Of a stretch of DNA of 64,000 nucleotides, positions 63,782-64,000 are shown piece after piece. The DNA is taken from NCBI GenBank assembly GCA_934141605.1, contig CAKPCL010000006.1:1-64000 (forward strand), written 5' to 3'. The notes beneath the pieces were generated by a model, which saw nothing but the letters and a program-made list of their open reading frames with translations, searched no databases and was not told the DNA's origin. The translations under genes and the position numbers were made by a program. The first letter of the stretch is position 1. Every line of letters begins with the position of its first letter. The DNA comes from an uncultured Clostridia bacterium. GTDB taxonomy: Bacteria; Bacillota; Clostridia; TANB77; CAG-508.

Positions 63782-63803
63782 GGAGATACCTTAATTCTTC
63801 TTT
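63775..63803. terminator. Bidirectional terminator between convergent genes
   Basis: GAATTAAGG (63775-63783) and CCTTAATTC (63789-63797), then TTCTTTTTTG. It overlaps the stop codons of both convergent genes. Confidence 0.85.
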
Positions 63804-64000
63804 TTTGTTTTAATAATAGATATTACAACAATAATTAGTATTACTGCAATAAGTGCAAATAAACCTGGCCAACCTAGAACTGCAACAAATTTGCTACCTA
63901 AAGACATTATAATACCAGCTAATAAAACACCAAGAGTTACAGCTGTTATACTAGTTTTAAAATCAAGATTTAAAAAACTAGCAGCTAATGTTCCAGTCCA
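63791..64000 (-). CDS. Small multidrug-export family protein (COG2426-like), C-terminal part
   Basis: The minus strand is open from the window edge to TAA at 63793-63791 and encodes 69 residues. WTGTLAASFLNLDFKTSITA resembles the conserved end region of COG2426 small multidrug-export proteins, then two membrane segments (VTLGVLLAGIIMSLGSKFVA; GLFALIAVILIIVVISIIKT) and a lysine tail. The N-terminal part lies outside the window, so the assignment is moderate. Confidence 0.65.
   Translation of the reverse strand, partial: WTGTLAASFLNLDFKTSITAVTLGVLLAGIIMSLGSKFVAVLGWPGLFALIAVILIIVVISIIKTKKKN

Overview
The window is strongly AT-rich DNA with Firmicute-type ribosome binding sites (AGGAGG), TTG/GTG starts and AGA-dominated arginine usage. 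Sporulation genes (spoIIE, two CotF-like coat proteins, a Spo0A-like regulator, Spo0A-box-like sites) point to an endospore-forming member of the Clostridia, probably an uncultivated gut-type lineage. I cannot place it further from the sequence.

Layout. 1-2.7 kb: a small accessory array (HTH regulator, GNAT, ASCH-Nudix, nucleoside deoxyribosyltransferase-like) with a recurring AATTACAATTTA motif, ending at tRNA-Arg(ACG). 3.1-12.0 kb: a very large cell-wall adhesin. 12.1-19.9 kb: tRNA-Pro, a FAD/Rieske oxidoreductase, M18 aminopeptidase, HTH regulator, Spo0A-like regulator, ECF sigma/anti-sigma pair, SH3 protein, tRNA-Arg(TCT). 20-24.9 kb: Gld-type ABC transporter, YkvI-like membrane protein, Rpn-like protein. 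25-35 kb: envelope and DNA genes (DUF5711, CvpA, LCP ligase, DacF-type carboxypeptidase, ComEA, PcrA, coat proteins, M23 peptidase, MecA). 35.5-42 kb: DUF4321, radC, mreBCD, mrdA, minC. 42.8-52 kb: a second adhesin pair. 52-64 kb: spoIIE, WG-repeat protein, acpS, tatD, htpX/lemA, 3D-domain protein, exoA, AI-2E transporter.

The main discovery is translational. By manual scan I found 13 CGG triplets in a coding frame. At 11 of them the frame is immediately or soon closed by a stop, and skipping just the C of CGG, so that the next codon is GGA or GGT (Gly), restores the conserved downstream protein. They lie in five unrelated genes on both strands: the adhesin (7544, 8799), the Rieske oxidoreductase (12699 on the minus strand), the YkvI-like protein (23368, 23768), the Rpn-like protein (24754, 24779, 24792, 24805, 24818, five consecutive shifts) and radC (36307). 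The P-site codon varies; only CGG followed by A or T is shared. The remaining two are 62589 (end of exoA, compatible with a shift) and 19387 (SH3 protein, CGGC, where a shift would truncate). The two tRNA-Arg genes in the window have ACG and TCT anticodons and no CCG tRNA is seen. The simplest reading is that CGG has lost its decoding tRNA in this lineage and acts as a +1 frameshift signal read as C|GGN.

Other structure: two intergenic inverted-repeat elements sharing a 27-nt core with unrelated but self-complementary arms, a 29-nt palindromic repeat in two orientations, and paralogous adhesin loci, one with the two genes fused and one with them separate.
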